Shown here: piece by piece, positions 1 through 8,096 of the stretch | Position numbering within the stretch: the first letter of the stretch is position 1 | How the letters are laid out: each line of letters begins with the position of its first letter | Source: Xanthobacteraceae bacterium | GTDB taxonomy: Bacteria > Pseudomonadota > Alphaproteobacteria > Rhizobiales > Xanthobacteraceae | Length of the DNA: 37,689 nucleotides | Reading direction: 5' to 3' | Assembly (NCBI GenBank): GCA_028282095.1 | Contig: JANQIP010000145.1 | Coordinates: 1 to 37,689 of the forward strand | Notes under the pieces: model-generated | What the model was told of the DNA's origin: nothing | The model's database searches: none | Seen by the model: only the letters and a program-made list of their open reading frames with translations | Made by a program: the position numbers and the translations under genes

Positions 1-25
1 CCAACTTTTCGGGATCATGCTCTAG
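1..25 (+). repeat. GATC-hairpin repeat (family R), right end, cut by window edge
   Basis: The end of a family R element: the CTTTTCGGGATCATGCT arm followed by CTAG. The TAG stop codon of cpaF (complement of 22-24) lies inside that CTAG. The other end is outside the window. Confidence 0.8.
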
Positions 26-1536
26 TCGCCCTGCACCTCGGCCGCATCGAGCACGGCAGCCAGCCGCTTGTCCTCGCCAAAATAGCGTGCCCGCTCCCAG
101 AAGCGCGGACGGCCGATCCCGGTCGATCGATGGCGGCCGATCAGCCGGCCTTTGGCGTCCTCGCCGACAATGTCGTAGACGAACAGATCCTGGGTGATGA
201 TCACGTCGCCTTCGAGCCCCATCACCTCGGTGACATGAGTGATCTTGCGTGAGCCGTCGCGCAGGCGCGCCGCCTGGATCACGAGATCGACCGAGGCGCA
301 TACCATTTCGCGGATGGTGCGCGAGGGCAACGAGAAGCCGCCCATGGTGATCATCGATTCGAGTCGCGACAACGCCTCGCGCGGATTGTTGGCGTGCAAC
401 GTTCCCATCGAGCCGTCATGGCCGGTGTTCATCGCCTGCAGAAGGTCGAAGGCTTCCGGGCCGCGCACCTCGCCGACGATGATCCGCTCCGGCCGCATGC
501 GCAGGCAGTTGCGCACGAGGTCGCGCATCGTGATCTGGCCTTCGCCTTCGAGATTGGGCGGCCGCGTCTCCAGGCGCACCACATGCGGCTGCTGGAGCTG
601 AAGCTCGGCGGCATCCTCGCAGGTGATGACCCGCTCGTCGTCGTCGATGTAGCGGGTCAGGCAGTTGAGCAGCGTCGTCTTGCCCGAGCCAGTGCCACCG
701 GAGACGAGGGTGTTGACCCGGCAGCGGCCGATGATCTTGAGGATTTCCGCGCCTTCCCGCGTGATCGAGCCGAATTTGACCAGCTGCTCGAGCGTGAGCT
801 TGTCCTTGTTGAACTTCCGGATCGTCAGCGCGGGCCCGTCGATCGCAAGCGGCGGGACGATGACGTTGACGCGCGAGCCGTCCGGCAGGCGCGCATCGCA
901 GATCGGCGAGGCTTCATCGACGCGGCGGCCGATCTGGCTGACGATGCGCTGGCAGATATTGAGGAGTTGCTGGTTGTCGCGAAAGCGGATGCCGGTCTTC
1001 TGGATCTTCCCGGCCACTTCGATATAGACCGTGCCCGAACCGTTCACCATGACGTCGGCGATGTCGTCGCGCGAGAGCAGCGGCTCGAGCGGGCCATAGC
1101 CGAGCACGTCATTGCAGATGTCGTCGAGCAGCTCCTCCTGCTCGGCGATCGACATCACGATGCTCTTGATCGCGATGATCTCGTTGACGATGTCGCGGAT
1201 TTCCTCGCGCGCAGACTCGGCATCGAGCCGGGCGAGCTGCGCGAGATCGATCGCCTCGATCAGCGCGCCGAAAATGGCGCTCTTGGTCGCGTAATAGGAC
1301 TCGGGCCGGCGCGAATCGACGGCGGTCGGCATGCGCATTGCGGGCTGGTCGCTCGTCTCCGGCGCGCCGCCGCCTTGCGGTTGCGGCGGCTCGAGCGGCG
1401 CGCCGAGGCCGGCCGAGGGAAGCGGAGCGATTTCCGCGGCCCTGTCGTCGGCGAATATGGGCGAGACCGGCGATGCAGGAACCAGCCGCGGCGCCTCCTG
1501 AGCCTCGCTTGCGGAGCCCGACCGCTTTCCGAACAC
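22..1536 (-). CDS. cpaF: CpaF/TadA-type pilus assembly ATPase
   Basis: Secretion ATPase of the type II/IV superfamily, expected to power assembly of Flp pili from the cytoplasmic face of the inner membrane. The 504-residue protein has a Pro/Ala-rich, probably disordered N-terminus (about 1-75), a helical N-domain, and the motor core. The Walker A motif GGTGSGKTT is at about residues 280-288, followed by an Asp box, Walker B (RIIVGEVRG) and the conserved TGHDGSMGTLHANN histidine motif. The start is GTG at 1536, chosen because GGAGG lies five bases upstream. It is the last gene of the leftward cpa run, 26 bp after cpaE. Its TAG stop is fused to a repeat element. Family assignment is secure; the pilus role follows from the neighbours. 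Confidence 0.96.
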   Translation of the reverse strand: MFGKRSGSASEAQEAPRLVPASPVSPIFADDRAAEIAPLPSAGLGAPLEPPQPQGGGAPETSDQPAMRMPTAVDSRRPESYYATKSAIFGALIEAIDLAQLARLDAESAREEIRDIVNEIIAIKSIVMSIAEQEELLDDICNDVLGYGPLEPLLSRDDIADVMVNGSGTVYIEVAGKIQKTGIRFRDNQQLLNICQRIVSQIGRRVDEASPICDARLPDGSRVNVIVPPLAIDGPALTIRKFNKDKLTLEQLVKFGSITREGAEILKIIGRCRVNTLVSGGTGSGKTTLLNCLTRYIDDDERVITCEDAAELQLQQPHVVRLETRPPNLEGEGQITMRDLVRNCLRMRPERIIVGEVRGPEAFDLLQAMNTGHDGSMGTLHANNPREALSRLESMITMGGFSLPSRTIREMVCASVDLVIQAARLRDGSRKITHVTEVMGLEGDVIITQDLFVYDIVGEDAKGRLIGRHRSTGIGRPRFWERARYFGEDKRLAAVLDAAEVQGD

Positions 1537-1562
1537 GAAAACCTCCGTTCAATACCAACGCG

Positions 1563-2834
1563 TCAGCGTTGGAACAGTTTGCCGATCAACGGCGTCAGCA
1601 GGCTCGCTCGCGTCTTCTTCGATTCGGCGCGGCCGGTGAGAACCTGGGCGAGTTGACGGAAGGTCTCGGCAGTGCGGTGGCTCGCTGCCACCTCGGCGAT
1701 CATCTGGCCGTTATTGGCGGCGGTGCCGAACAATTGCGGCTCGAACGGGATGATCGCAATCGGTTCATCTTCGAGCGCGCTCGCAAAGTCGGGGGCCTTG
1801 ATCTCGGGCCGCTTCGGCACGCCGACCTGGTTGAGGCAGTACAGCGGACGCCGGTCGTTGGGGCGCGAGGCTTTGAGCGTGTCGATCAGGTTCTTGGCAT
1901 TGCGCAGGCTGGCAAGCTCGGGCGCGGCGACGATCAGGATGTTGTCGGCGCCGACCAGGATGCGCTTGGTCCAGGCGCTCCAGATATGCGGAACGTCGAG
2001 CACGACGCAGGGTACGCTCGAACGCAGCACATCGATGACCGGATCGAAGCTTTCGGCGGAAAAGTCGTATACCCGATCGATGGTTGCCGGCGCCGCCAGC
2101 AGGCTCAGATGGTCGCTGCATTTGGACAGCAACCGGTCGATGAAGGCGGTATCGACCCGTTCCGGCGACGACACCGCTTCGGCGATGCCCTGCGGCGGAT
2201 CCTGGTTGTAATCGAGGCTAGCCGTGCCGAACGCGAGATCGAGGTCGGTGATCACGGCGTCGAGCGCAAGGTCGCGGGCCATCGCCCAGGCGATATTATG
2301 GGCGATGGTCGAGGCGCCGACCCCGCCTTTAGCGCCGACCACGGCAACAATGCGTCCGACCGGCTTGGCGTTGGGCGCGCCGAACAACAGGCTCACCGCC
2401 CGTACGATGTCGAGCGGCTTGACCGGCGCGATCAGGTATTCGCTGACGCCGCGGCGCATCAGCTCGCGATAGACCGTGACGTCGTTGACATGGCCGATGA
2501 CGATGACGCGGGTCGCCGCGTCGCACACATGCGAGAGCTGGTCGAGGCTGTCGAGGATGTCATCGCCGCGTGTCTCGGTCTCGACCATAATGACATTCGG
2601 CGTCGGCGAGCTGCGATAGGCCTCGATCGCGGCCGCAACCCCGCCCATCTGGACACGGGCATGCGCCTTGATCATGCGGCGGTCCTCGGCCGCGGCCTGA
2701 ACCGCCGCCGCACTCTCGGCGGTTTCGCAGAAGGCCTGCACCGACACGCGCGGCGTCGGCGCGATGTACTCGCCTTCATCCAACTCGGGCGGTGGCTCGC
2801 TCACAGCAACCGCTTGCTGAGGATAGGTGATCAT
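1563..2834 (-). CDS. cpaE: CpaE, MinD/ParA-like pilus localisation ATPase
   Basis: CpaE proteins place the Tad machine in the cell. The 423-residue product has an N-terminal response-regulator-like pseudo-receiver domain (about 50-150) followed by a MinD/ParA ATPase domain. The deviant Walker A motif reads KGGVGAST at about 169-176: the signature lysine K169 is present, while the usual P-loop lysine is replaced by Ala, which I recall as common in CpaE. ITDLDLAFG and VVLDVPHIW fit the later ATPase motifs. I chose the start at 2834 because its ATG overlaps the TGA of cpaD (ATGA), a sign of translational coupling; a longer in-frame reading exists but lies inside cpaD. Confidence 0.93.
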   Translation of the reverse strand: MITYPQQAVAVSEPPPELDEGEYIAPTPRVSVQAFCETAESAAAVQAAAEDRRMIKAHARVQMGGVAAAIEAYRSSPTPNVIMVETETRGDDILDSLDQLSHVCDAATRVIVIGHVNDVTVYRELMRRGVSEYLIAPVKPLDIVRAVSLLFGAPNAKPVGRIVAVVGAKGGVGASTIAHNIAWAMARDLALDAVITDLDLAFGTASLDYNQDPPQGIAEAVSSPERVDTAFIDRLLSKCSDHLSLLAAPATIDRVYDFSAESFDPVIDVLRSSVPCVVLDVPHIWSAWTKRILVGADNILIVAAPELASLRNAKNLIDTLKASRPNDRRPLYCLNQVGVPKRPEIKAPDFASALEDEPIAIIPFEPQLFGTAANNGQMIAEVAASHRTAETFRQLAQVLTGRAESKKTRASLLTPLIGKLFQR

Positions 2835-3583
2835 TTGCCGAGGTCGCTGATTTTGGTCTGGTCCGATTTCGGATAGGCGGTCGCGGTTGATTGTCCCTTG
2901 CGGTATTTGTCGAGCACAACCGTACGCCGGCCGGTATAGACCGGCCCTTCGCCGCGCGGCTGCACAAGGTCGGCCGGATCGGCGACCATGGCGGCGAAAT
3001 TGCTCTGGGTCGCGCAACCGAAATTCCAATAGGGTTTGTTGGCGAAATACTCGGAATTGGCGACGCTCGGACCGAGATCGTCGGGCCACAACCCGCAGGG
3101 ACCGGCCTCAGCCTCCATCTTCGGATACTTGATCCGGATCGTGGCGAGCTTGATCGGATTGTCGGGGTGGTAGGCGAGCATTTGCACGGCATTCGGCGGC
3201 AGCCCGGTGGCGCCGAGCAGGATCGACCGGACTTCCGGTACGGTGTCCGCGGCGGCACGCGCGTTCGGCGTGCCAACGGGAACCTCGACGACGAGACCGC
3301 CGGTCGCTTCCCGCTTCCAGGTATGGGCGAAAGCCATGACTTCGGCGCGTTGCGTCGGCGTCAGGCCGCCCCGATTGCGGCCGATGAACAGTTCGATCAC
3401 GCGGTCGCCCTCCTGAATGGAGATCGGATGGCGCAGCCGGACATCGTTCGGGACCTGCGGAAGCCTGTTATTGGGGGCGTAACAGCCGCCGAGTACACCG
3501 GCGAGCAGAGCGAAAGCGCAGACACGCATTACTGTTCTGTGCAAGCGGGCGTGCCGCTTGATCGTCGGGTCCGCTCCGGTCAT
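2831..3583 (-). CDS. cpaD: CpaD-family pilus lipoprotein
   Basis: CpaD/RcpB-type outer-membrane lipoprotein, thought to help the CpaC secretin. From the chosen start the protein has 250 residues, a basic N-terminus, a hydrophobic stretch and a lipobox LGGC with the lipidated Cys at about residue 34. The body contains the family features around GDRVIELFIGRNRGGL and a C-terminal region with CATQSNFAAMVADP, which is typical of CpaD. In-frame starts exist at 3619 (TTG, overlapping the cpaC stop), 3592 and 3583; GAGGAG is best spaced for 3583. It overlaps cpaE by 4 bp. The family call is firm, the start less so. Confidence 0.88.
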   Translation of the reverse strand: MTGADPTIKRHARLHRTVMRVCAFALLAGVLGGCYAPNNRLPQVPNDVRLRHPISIQEGDRVIELFIGRNRGGLTPTQRAEVMAFAHTWKREATGGLVVEVPVGTPNARAAADTVPEVRSILLGATGLPPNAVQMLAYHPDNPIKLATIRIKYPKMEAEAGPCGLWPDDLGPSVANSEYFANKPYWNFGCATQSNFAAMVADPADLVQPRGEGPVYTGRRTVVLDKYRKGQSTATAYPKSDQTKISDLGK

Positions 3584-3615
3584 CAACCTCATCTCCTCGT
3601 CCCCGCCCCTGCCCC

Positions 3616-5082
3616 TCAATCGAGGATGAAACCGTACTTGCCGAAATAGGTGCGCTGCGGGTTGGCACTGCCGCTGACACCGTAGATGCGGGTGAGCCGG
3701 CCGAGCAGAATCGCCGATGGATCGGACATGTCGGCATAGCCATCATCGGGTCGCGACAGCTTCTTCGGCGCGACCGGACGCACGACATAAGGCGCAACGA
3801 TCACCATCAGCTCGGTCTGCTTGTTCTGATAGTCGCGGCTGCGAAACAGCGTCCCGAGGACCGGAAGGCGCAGCAGGCCGGGAAGCCCGTTGATCTGCTG
3901 CTTGGTCTGCTCCTGGATGATCCCAGCCATGGCGAGCGCACCGCCGGACGGCAGTTCGACCGTGGTGTCGACGCGCCGTGTTCGCAGCGCGGGGACCGTG
4001 GTGCCGCCTTCGAGCGTCAGCGCGCCTTCGTTCGACAGCTCGGACACTTCCGCCATGACCTTCAGACTGATGCGGCCCGCCGACAGCACGACCGGCGTGA
4101 AATTGAGGCTCACACCAAAATTCTTGAAGGTGATGGCAGGCGTACAAACGGTCCCCTGGCAGCTATAGCTTGTCGTCACCGGGAATTCACCACCGACCAG
4201 AAAGGTCGCGCTCTCGCCGGAGATCGCACTGAGATTCGGTTCGGCCAGCGTCCGCATCACGCCGGCGCCCTCCAGCGCCCTCAGCGTTGCGTCGAGCCGC
4301 GGCAGGTAATTGCCAAAATTAGGGTTGGCATTGCGATTATAGCCGCCGAGCACCGCATCGATCGCGGTCTCGCTCAGGGCGCCGCTGATGGAGAAGGGAT
4401 TGGCGGTGTTGAAATCGAGGACGGCTTTCCCGGTGCCTATGGATCCATTCAGATCGATACCGAGTTGCTTGACGATGTTGCGCTGGACCTCGGCCACGGT
4501 GACCCTGAGCATCACCTGATCGCGGCCCTTCACCGTGATCGCATTAACCACCTTGGCGTCTTGCCCGACCAGCCGAACCGCGGCGTCATACGCCTGCTGC
4601 GCCTCGAGCGGGGTCGCCACCACACCGGTGAGGATCAGGCCGTCGGGGCCGACGCCCTCGATGGCCAGACCATAACTGGGGAACATGCGCTGCAGCAGGG
4701 TGCGTACCCCGTTGAGGTCGCGCTTGACGGCGATGTCGAAGCCGGCGATCTGGCCGCCATTGGCGTCGAAGAAGAAGATATTGGTTTGCCCGATGGCAAC
4801 GCCGATCAGATAGGCACGGCGCGTGGAGCGGATCACCGCATTGGCGATCTTTGGATCGGCAACGAGCACGTCCTTGACGTTGGCCGGCAGGTCGACCACC
4901 ACCGATTTGCCGATCCCGAGGGCGATGAATTGCAGGCCACCGTCGGACGGCGGCGCTTCGACCACGGGCGGCGGCGGCAGGCCACCGGGATCGGCTGCGT
5001 GCGCCTGGTCGGCGACGAGTCCGATGGCTCCCGCCAGCAGTATCCCGATCGCCGCCGCGCGGATCAGCGCTGCTCTCGCCAT
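3616..5082 (-). CDS. cpaC: CpaC/RcpA outer-membrane secretin of the Tad pilus
   Basis: The outer-membrane channel through which Flp pili leave the cell. The 488-residue protein has a signal peptide (1-29, cleavage after AHA), a pilus-assembly N-domain (about 45-120), a BON-like domain (about 125-190) and a C-terminal secretin domain. The secretin signature is clear near the end: VELPSGGALAMAGIIQ, then GLPGLLRLPVLGTLFRS and ELMVIVAPYVVRP. The ATG at 5082 has GGAGGG just upstream. It lies 22 bp after cpaB and runs up to cpaD, so it belongs to the same transcript. A second, stand-alone N-domain protein is encoded at 7596-8096. Confidence 0.96.
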   Translation of the reverse strand: MARAALIRAAAIGILLAGAIGLVADQAHAADPGGLPPPPVVEAPPSDGGLQFIALGIGKSVVVDLPANVKDVLVADPKIANAVIRSTRRAYLIGVAIGQTNIFFFDANGGQIAGFDIAVKRDLNGVRTLLQRMFPSYGLAIEGVGPDGLILTGVVATPLEAQQAYDAAVRLVGQDAKVVNAITVKGRDQVMLRVTVAEVQRNIVKQLGIDLNGSIGTGKAVLDFNTANPFSISGALSETAIDAVLGGYNRNANPNFGNYLPRLDATLRALEGAGVMRTLAEPNLSAISGESATFLVGGEFPVTTSYSCQGTVCTPAITFKNFGVSLNFTPVVLSAGRISLKVMAEVSELSNEGALTLEGGTTVPALRTRRVDTTVELPSGGALAMAGIIQEQTKQQINGLPGLLRLPVLGTLFRSRDYQNKQTELMVIVAPYVVRPVAPKKLSRPDDGYADMSDPSAILLGRLTRIYGVSGSANPQRTYFGKYGFILD

Positions 5083-5104
5083 GTCCCTCCCCTGCCCTCT
5101 CGTG

Positions 5105-5899
5105 TCATTTGGCGGCCGTCGTGCTGGTCACCCCGAAACGCACCATGTCGATGCGTTTGTCGAAACGATCCGTGTCGTCGCTCGCGCGCCTGTTCGGGTC
5201 GGCGTCGGCGAGGCTGCGCAGGGCAAGGGAAAGCGAGCCTTCCTGGTGCGCCTGCGCAAGGATTTCGGCTTGGCGCCGCGTCAGCCCGAGCGTCGCCGTC
5301 CTGCCGACGACGACTTGCTGGCCGTCCTTTTCTTCGACAACCTGATCGATCGCGAGCACGCGCACGTCGGACAATATCGTTTCGCTGATATGCGATTTGA
5401 TGCCCGTCGCCTGCTCCGCGGCACGGTCGCGCTGCGACAGGATCACATCGACGCGGTCGTTCGGCAGGATGAAGCCGCCGGCCCCGGTCTCTGGAGAGAT
5501 TCGCGTGGAGACGGCGCGCATGCCGGAGGGCAGGATCGCCGCCATGTAGCCCGAGCCCTCAGCCTTGATGAGCTTGTTTGCGCGGATCGGCTCGCCGGTG
5601 CTGAATGGCGCCCGCGCGATCGAGCCGGCGTATTTGCTGACGGCATCTGGTTGATTCGACTGGCGGACAAAGGCGTCGCCAGCCGCGCTCACCGGCCAAT
5701 GCTGCCAGGTCAGGTCGCCTTCGGACAACGCGTGCCCGATGCCGATATCCTTCGCAGCGACCAGGACGCCGACCGTTTCCACCTTCTCCACCCGAACGGG
5801 TGGTGGCGGCGGCGCACTGCCCAAATTCGACGCAAGGAGCGCTGCGAGGCCGCCGGCGACGATGGCGACACCGAGGACGATCAGGCGTGCGCTGTTCAT
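5105..5899 (-). CDS. cpaB: CpaB/RcpC Flp pilus assembly protein (SAF domain)
   Basis: Periplasmic, membrane-anchored CpaB/RcpC protein, normally essential for Flp pilus assembly and thought to work with the secretin. The 264-residue product has one N-terminal membrane segment (about 5-25), then a SAF-type beta-clip domain with the typical VLVAAKDIGIGHALSEGDL start, and a RcpC core containing GAGGFILPNDRVDVILS. The start at 5899 places the membrane segment at the N-terminus; GGAAAG lies about nine bases upstream. The longer reading to 5962 adds a very basic stretch and has no good ribosome site. A 117-bp transposed repeat separates it from cpaA. Confidence 0.93.
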   Translation of the reverse strand: MNSARLIVLGVAIVAGGLAALLASNLGSAPPPPPVRVEKVETVGVLVAAKDIGIGHALSEGDLTWQHWPVSAAGDAFVRQSNQPDAVSKYAGSIARAPFSTGEPIRANKLIKAEGSGYMAAILPSGMRAVSTRISPETGAGGFILPNDRVDVILSQRDRAAEQATGIKSHISETILSDVRVLAIDQVVEEKDGQQVVVGRTATLGLTRRQAEILAQAHQEGSLSLALRSLADADPNRRASDDTDRFDKRIDMVRFGVTSTTAAK

Positions 5900-6000
5900 A
5901 CGCTTCACTTTCCACTTGACGCGACGGCGCGGTTGCCGCCCTGCCGCGATATCAGCAGCCAAAGGTCAATTCATGGTTAATGAGGCGTAGCCAAATTGAA

Positions 6001-6125
6001 CTAATGATGCGGCACCAACGCTTGGGCTCGTCTCATGGTGTTGGTGCCGCATCACAAAGTAACGAATTAGCTAGTGTTCCTTACCTGACGGTCCGGAGTC
6101 GGACCGGCAGAGAAGGAAACACTAG
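6001..6125 (-). repeat. Dual-hairpin element, copy A (inverted), between cpaA and cpaB
   Basis: One of four copies of an element of about 116 bp. Here it is inverted relative to the other three. The 15-bp stem TGATGCGGCACCAAC (6005-6019) pairs with 6040-6054. The second hairpin runs from about 6071 to 6121 with inner arms around GGTCCG/CGGACC. The flanks are CTAA (6001-6004) and CTAG (6122-6125), one mismatch. It lies inside the leftward cpa gene run and may terminate or process the transcript. Confidence 0.9.
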
Positions 6126-6150
6126 CGCGCCGCGCTGCGGCTTGCGCGCA

Positions 6151-6654
6151 TCAGGCTGCAGCGGCCATCCACGCCGTCGAGGGATAAACGAGCAGCGCCG
6201 CCGCTGCGAGGGCAATGCCATAAGGAATGTCGCCGCCGCTTCGGTGCAGGCGCATGATCCAATCCTGACGCATGAGCACGGCCGGCAGCATGCAATTGCG
6301 AAACTGCAGCAGCAGCAGCGTCAAAACCCCGCCGAGCAAGGACGCATAGATCAGGTATTCAAGAAGCGCCGCCCAGCCGAGCCACAGCGCGGTGGCCGCG
6401 GCAAGCTTGGCGTCGCCGCCGCCGATCCAACCGAAGGCGAAGAAGGCAAAGCCGACGACGAGGACAAGGGCGCCGGCGCCGAGATGATCGAGGACCGTCG
6501 CGAACTCCATCCCGGTCGCTGTCGCGAGCGCGGCGAAGGCGATCACGAGCAGGATCGATACGCGGTTGGAGATGGTCATGGTCAAAAGGTCGCTCGACGC
6601 CGCGAATGCCATGAGCGCCGGGAACACTGTGAGCCTTGCCAATTCGATTAGCAT
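6151..6654 (-). CDS. cpaA: CpaA-type prepilin peptidase (A24 family)
   Basis: Inner-membrane aspartic protease that removes the leader of Flp prepilins and TadE/F-type pseudopilins. The 167-residue protein is very hydrophobic with several membrane segments. Both catalytic aspartates are visible: D22 in AASSDLLTMTISN and D81 in the GGGDAKL (GxGD) motif. It is the short, non-methylating form lacking the zinc-binding N-domain of PilD, as expected in tad loci. The start at 6654 has a GGGAC stretch upstream and puts the first aspartate segment at the usual distance. The neighbouring Flp genes provide the substrates. Confidence 0.92.
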   Translation of the reverse strand: MLIELARLTVFPALMAFAASSDLLTMTISNRVSILLVIAFAALATATGMEFATVLDHLGAGALVLVVGFAFFAFGWIGGGDAKLAAATALWLGWAALLEYLIYASLLGGVLTLLLLQFRNCMLPAVLMRQDWIMRLHRSGGDIPYGIALAAAALLVYPSTAWMAAAA

Positions 6655-6712
6655 CTGTCGTCCCGCATGAGCGATCGCGCTTGTCGTTCGGGTCAGCGCT
6701 GAGCGCTGCCGA

Positions 6713-6889
6713 TCATGGGAGTGCTTCGCCAACCTTCTCGGACACCTCGGTGTACATTGTTTCTACGGCGACCACGACCGTGGCCAGCGCGCCGATGATC
6801 GCTGTCGAAATTCCCAAGGCGATGAGCCCGTACTCGATGGCCGTGGCGCCCCGATCATCACGCAGGAAACACCGGATAAGCGTCATCAT
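6713..6889 (-). CDS. Flp family type IVb pilin (second copy)
   Basis: A 58-residue Flp/Fap pilin. It has the short basic leader and prepilin cleavage site before ATAIEYGLIA (cleavage after Gly in DDRGATAIEYG), with the conserved Glu and Tyr, followed by a single hydrophobic helix. Two adjacent ATG codons (6889, 6886) are possible starts; GGAGGGG lies about 11 bases upstream. It lies between the upstream flp gene and cpaA. Compared with its neighbour it has a longer hydrophobic helix and an acidic C-terminus (TEVSEKVGEALP), so the two pilins may not be equivalent. Confidence 0.9.
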   Translation of the reverse strand: MMTLIRCFLRDDRGATAIEYGLIALGISTAIIGALATVVVAVETMYTEVSEKVGEALP

Positions 6890-7041
6890 GTGATCGCAGT
6901 CCCCTCCGCCCGGCATCCCGATAGGCATCGCACCCCACGCACCTGTAATCGATGAAACTGATCTCTCTCATGGGCAAGCCGCCCGCAGCCTGATGGCCGA
7001 CGGGCGGCTTTTCCATTTTCGGATTGATACGTCTTGGCCGC

Positions 7042-7239
7042 TCACTGGGTGGGGGCGGTGCCGCCGGTTTCCGCGTTTTGGAGCGCGGTGCCCACCCGTG
7101 TGAACGTGCCTGAGATTTCGCCGCCGAGCGTGGAGATGGCTCCGATGATCGCAACGCCGATGCCGGCGGCAATCAGTCCATACTCGATCGCGGTCGCGCC
7201 GGATTCATCCTTAACAAAACGCTTCATAAGGGTATTCAT
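7042..7239 (-). CDS. Flp family type IVb pilin (first copy, probable major subunit)
   Basis: A 65-residue Flp pilin with leader MNTLMKRFVKDESG, cleavage before ATAIEYGLIAAGIGVAII and a short C-terminal tail rich in Gly and Thr. The ATG at 7239 has an excellent AAAGGAG site six bases upstream, the strongest in the locus, which suggests high expression and the role of major pilin. It is first in the leftward cpa run. The 150-bp gap to the next flp gene and the better ribosome site are consistent with separate control of pilin dosage. Confidence 0.92.
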   Translation of the reverse strand: MNTLMKRFVKDESGATAIEYGLIAAGIGVAIIGAISTLGGEISGTFTRVGTALQNAETGGTAPTQ

Positions 7240-7595
7240 GGGCTGCTCCTTTAAGATCCACTCGCTGTTTGAGCTCGGTCCCACCGCCGTTATGCCCCGG
7301 CCGATCTGAACCATGAGCGGGACGGTAACGCGCTGCCTCCTTCAAAAACGTTTACTCGATCTGATAAAGTTGGATCGCAGAGTTCGCCAGTTGATGGAAT
7401 AAGACTTCTAAGTCGACATAGTATATAATCGGTTATTGCGAACCTTCGAATTGCGGGAAAAGCCTATGACGGCGCCGTATCCGCCGCGATCCCGGATCGG
7501 CGTATTGGCGCTTCATTCACCAATTTGCGGTCAACTCGATGCATTCCGTTGCGACCGTGTCGCGGTCGTCGGATCCGGCGTATTGGAGAGTTCCG
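7240..7595. promoter_or_regulatory. Divergent intergenic region of the tad locus
   Basis: A 356-bp gap between the leftward flp genes and the rightward pilus gene at 7596, clearly more AT-rich than its surroundings around 7340-7440. The stretch holds TATATAAT (TATAAT at 7424-7429), a plausible -10 for rightward transcription, but I see no convincing -35 at the usual spacing. It must carry the promoters of both arms. No gene is supported here. Confidence 0.5.
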
Positions 7596-8096
7596 ATGAC
7601 ATCCAAGTTGCGACGACGCTCGATTCCGCGTCTGCCGAACTTTGCGCTTGCGCTTGCCGTGATCGCCGCAATGGCGGCAACACCGGGCATATCGCGCGCG
7701 TCCGGCCCGATCGTCGTCATGCTCGATCAAGCGCAGATCATCAAACTGCCGGAGAAGCTGGCGACGATTGTCGTCGGCAATCCGCTTATCGCCGATGTGA
7801 CGGTGCAATCCGGCGGCATCCTGGTCATTACCGGCAAGGGCTACGGCGTCACCAATTTGATTGCGCTGGATGGCGGCGGCGAGATCATCATGGAGCATTT
7901 CATTGAAGTGCAGGGGCCGCCGGACAGCGTCGTGGTCTACCGCGGCATCAATCGCGAGTCCTATAGCTGCACGCCGCTTTGCGAACGCCGCGTCACGCTC
8001 GGCGACACGCCGGACTTCTTCAGTAAGACCTTGCAACAGGTCGGCACCCGAGCCGCAAGCGCCCAAACCGGTGGTCGAACGAGCGTCGGCGAATAG
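7596..8096 (+). CDS. Stand-alone pilus assembly (CpaC N-domain-like) secreted protein
   Basis: A 166-residue protein with a signal peptide (basic start, hydrophobic 15-30, cleavage near SRASG) followed by a region like the N-domain of CpaC secretins: VVMLDQAQIIKLPEKLATIVVGNPLIADVTVQSGG, then ITGKGYGVTNLIALDGGG. No secretin barrel follows. Two Cys residues (CTPLC) could form a disulfide. The ATG at 7596 has GGAGAG five to six bases upstream; a longer in-frame reading from 7539 lacks a signal peptide at its start. It opens the divergent arm of the tad locus. I infer a periplasmic partner of the secretin or pilus; the exact role is unknown. Confidence 0.85.
   Translation: MTSKLRRRSIPRLPNFALALAVIAAMAATPGISRASGPIVVMLDQAQIIKLPEKLATIVVGNPLIADVTVQSGGILVITGKGYGVTNLIALDGGGEIIMEHFIEVQGPPDSVVVYRGINRESYSCTPLCERRVTLGDTPDFFSKTLQQVGTRAASAQTGGRTSVGE

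Noticed and set aside
394..2876. Long open frames on the plus strand opposite cpaF and cpaE (394-1656 and 1338-2876)
   Set aside because: They are Arg- and Asp-rich translations of the antisense strand of well-supported genes, without ribosome sites or recognisable domains. Long antisense frames are expected in GC-rich DNA.
1563..3089. CpaE starting at 3089
   Set aside because: The extra 85 residues are an Arg-rich shadow of cpaD; the ATGA overlap at 2831-2834 gives a clear start.
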